DNA from: Treponema sp.
GTDB lineage: Bacteria > Spirochaetota > Spirochaetia > Treponematales > Breznakiellaceae
Direction of reading: 5' to 3'
Length of the DNA: 5,394 nt
Assembly (NCBI GenBank): GCA_031280065.1
Contig: JAITHH010000075.1
Coordinates: 1-5,394, forward strand
Part shown: positions 4,814 to 5,394 of the stretch, piece after piece
Numbering within the stretch: the stretch's first letter is position 1
Layout of the letters: every line of letters starts with the position of its first letter
The notes under the pieces: model-generated
What the model was told of the DNA's origin: nothing
Database searches by the model: none
Seen by the model: only the letters and a program-made list of their open reading frames with translations
Translations under genes and position numbers: made by a program

Positions 4814-5394
4814 CTATTCGTACACCGGCGTTATCTTACGGATACGGTGATTGCGCGTATCCGCGACATAGATAGCGCCCGCGCTGTCTATCGCCAGGCC
4901 GGTTGGCCAGTTGAATTGCGCCGCCGTACCCGTGCCGTCGTTAGCGCCTTGTGTGCTGTCACCCGCAATGGTTGATACCACGCCTGCCGGCGTTATCTTG
5001 CGGATACAATTATTATACGTATCCGCGACATAGAGATTGCCAACGCTGTCTGCTACTATGTCGCTGGGGTAATTAAATCGCGCCGCCGTGCCTGTGCCAT
5101 CAGCAAAGCCGCTTGTGCCGTCACCCGCAATGATTTCTGCCAGCACGCCTGCCATTACCTTCTGGATGCGGTGGCGGGAGCTATCCGCGACATAGATAGT
5201 GCCCGCGCTGTCGAGCGCTACGCCAGAGGGACTGCTCAAATCTGCGCCCGGAACTCCCGTCATAAAGTTAAGGAGGTCAATTTTACAGATTCTATTATTG
5301 CCGGAATCCGCGACATAAAGATTACCCTCGCTGTCTATCTTTATTCCGCGGGGATAGCTTAGTACTCCCGATAGAGAGACAGTTTGTACCATGC
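4814..5394 (-). CDS. NHL-repeat beta-propeller protein (N-terminus outside the window)
   Basis: At least 192 residues end at TAG (4814-4816). Counting from the ATG at 5392, there are four NHL repeats: about 12-52, 53-106, 107-160 and 161-192. Each has the core P-x-G-x-x-x-D-(S)-x-G-x-(I/L)-YVAD followed by N/H-x-(I)-x-K(I). Repeats two and three are 54 residues with a linker (IAGDGTSGFADGTGTAARF, IAGDSTQGANDGTGTAAQF); the first is shortened and the last stops at its YVADTRNHRIRKIT half. NHL repeats fold into beta-propeller blades and usually bind proteins or other ligands; bacterial examples of this style are commonly exported. The frame stays open to the window edge, and no signal peptide follows the ATG at 5392, so that ATG is probably internal and the gene continues beyond 5394. 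The truncated last blade could be completed by N-terminal strands outside the window. The exact role is unknown. Confidence 0.85.
   Translation of the reverse strand, partial: MVQTVSLSGVLSYPRGIKIDSEGNLYVADSGNNRICKIDLLNFMTGVPGADLSSPSGVALDSAGTIYVADSSRHRIQKVMAGVLAEIIAGDGTSGFADGTGTAARFNYPSDIVADSVGNLYVADTYNNCIRKITPAGVVSTIAGDSTQGANDGTGTAAQFNWPTGLAIDSAGAIYVADTRNHRIRKITPVYE

Overview
The window carries five protein genes, all on the minus strand. In transcription order (right to left) they are an NHL-repeat beta-propeller protein (5' end outside the window), a DUF2971 protein, a stand-alone CBM9-like protein, histidinol dehydrogenase (hisD) and a radical SAM protein (3' end outside the window). The GC-rich genes, strong AGGAG-type ribosome binding sites and sigma70-like promoter boxes indicate a bacterium. 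The flavour of the HisD and radical SAM sequences makes me think of a Treponema-like (host-gut) spirochaete. That is an impression from memory, not a demonstrated assignment.

Positions 1-1836 hold hisD and the radical SAM gene, which overlap by four bases (ATGA) and are probably translationally coupled. HisD has its zinc and catalytic motifs. It also has about 22 extra residues just before the zinc-binding QAEHD motif, formed from a 15-bp in-frame tandem repeat that reads as pentapeptide-repeat-like protein. Positions 1837-1915 hold a strong 16-bp hairpin. Positions 1916-2731 encode the CBM9-like protein, whose promoter and ribosome binding site lie immediately upstream.

Positions 2732-4051 have no credible protein gene and are almost entirely structured repeat DNA. 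(a) A 126-bp MITE-like element (2790-2915) has 17-bp terminal inverted repeats and a flush 10-bp target duplication, and it has split the first unit of (b). (b) This is a tandem array of seven units of about 110-113 bp (2780-3673), which come in two alternating types. Unit junctions carry a hairpin with covarying pairs and a symmetric tandem G-A internal loop. Several stems in the units keep G-T wobbles only on the plus strand, so the folded molecule is probably a plus-strand RNA or ssDNA, opposite to every gene here. (c) A nested palindromic complex (3702-4052) has inverted outer modules around two direct central modules, and it ends on the stop codon of the DUF2971 gene.

Positions 4052-5394 hold the DUF2971 gene and the NHL gene. 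Between them lie a perfect 12-bp dyad and an intrinsic terminator whose T-tract sits only three bases before the DUF2971 ribosome binding site, an attenuator-like arrangement. The genes do not form one obvious pathway. The most unusual content is the repeat landscape, above all the structured alternating array.
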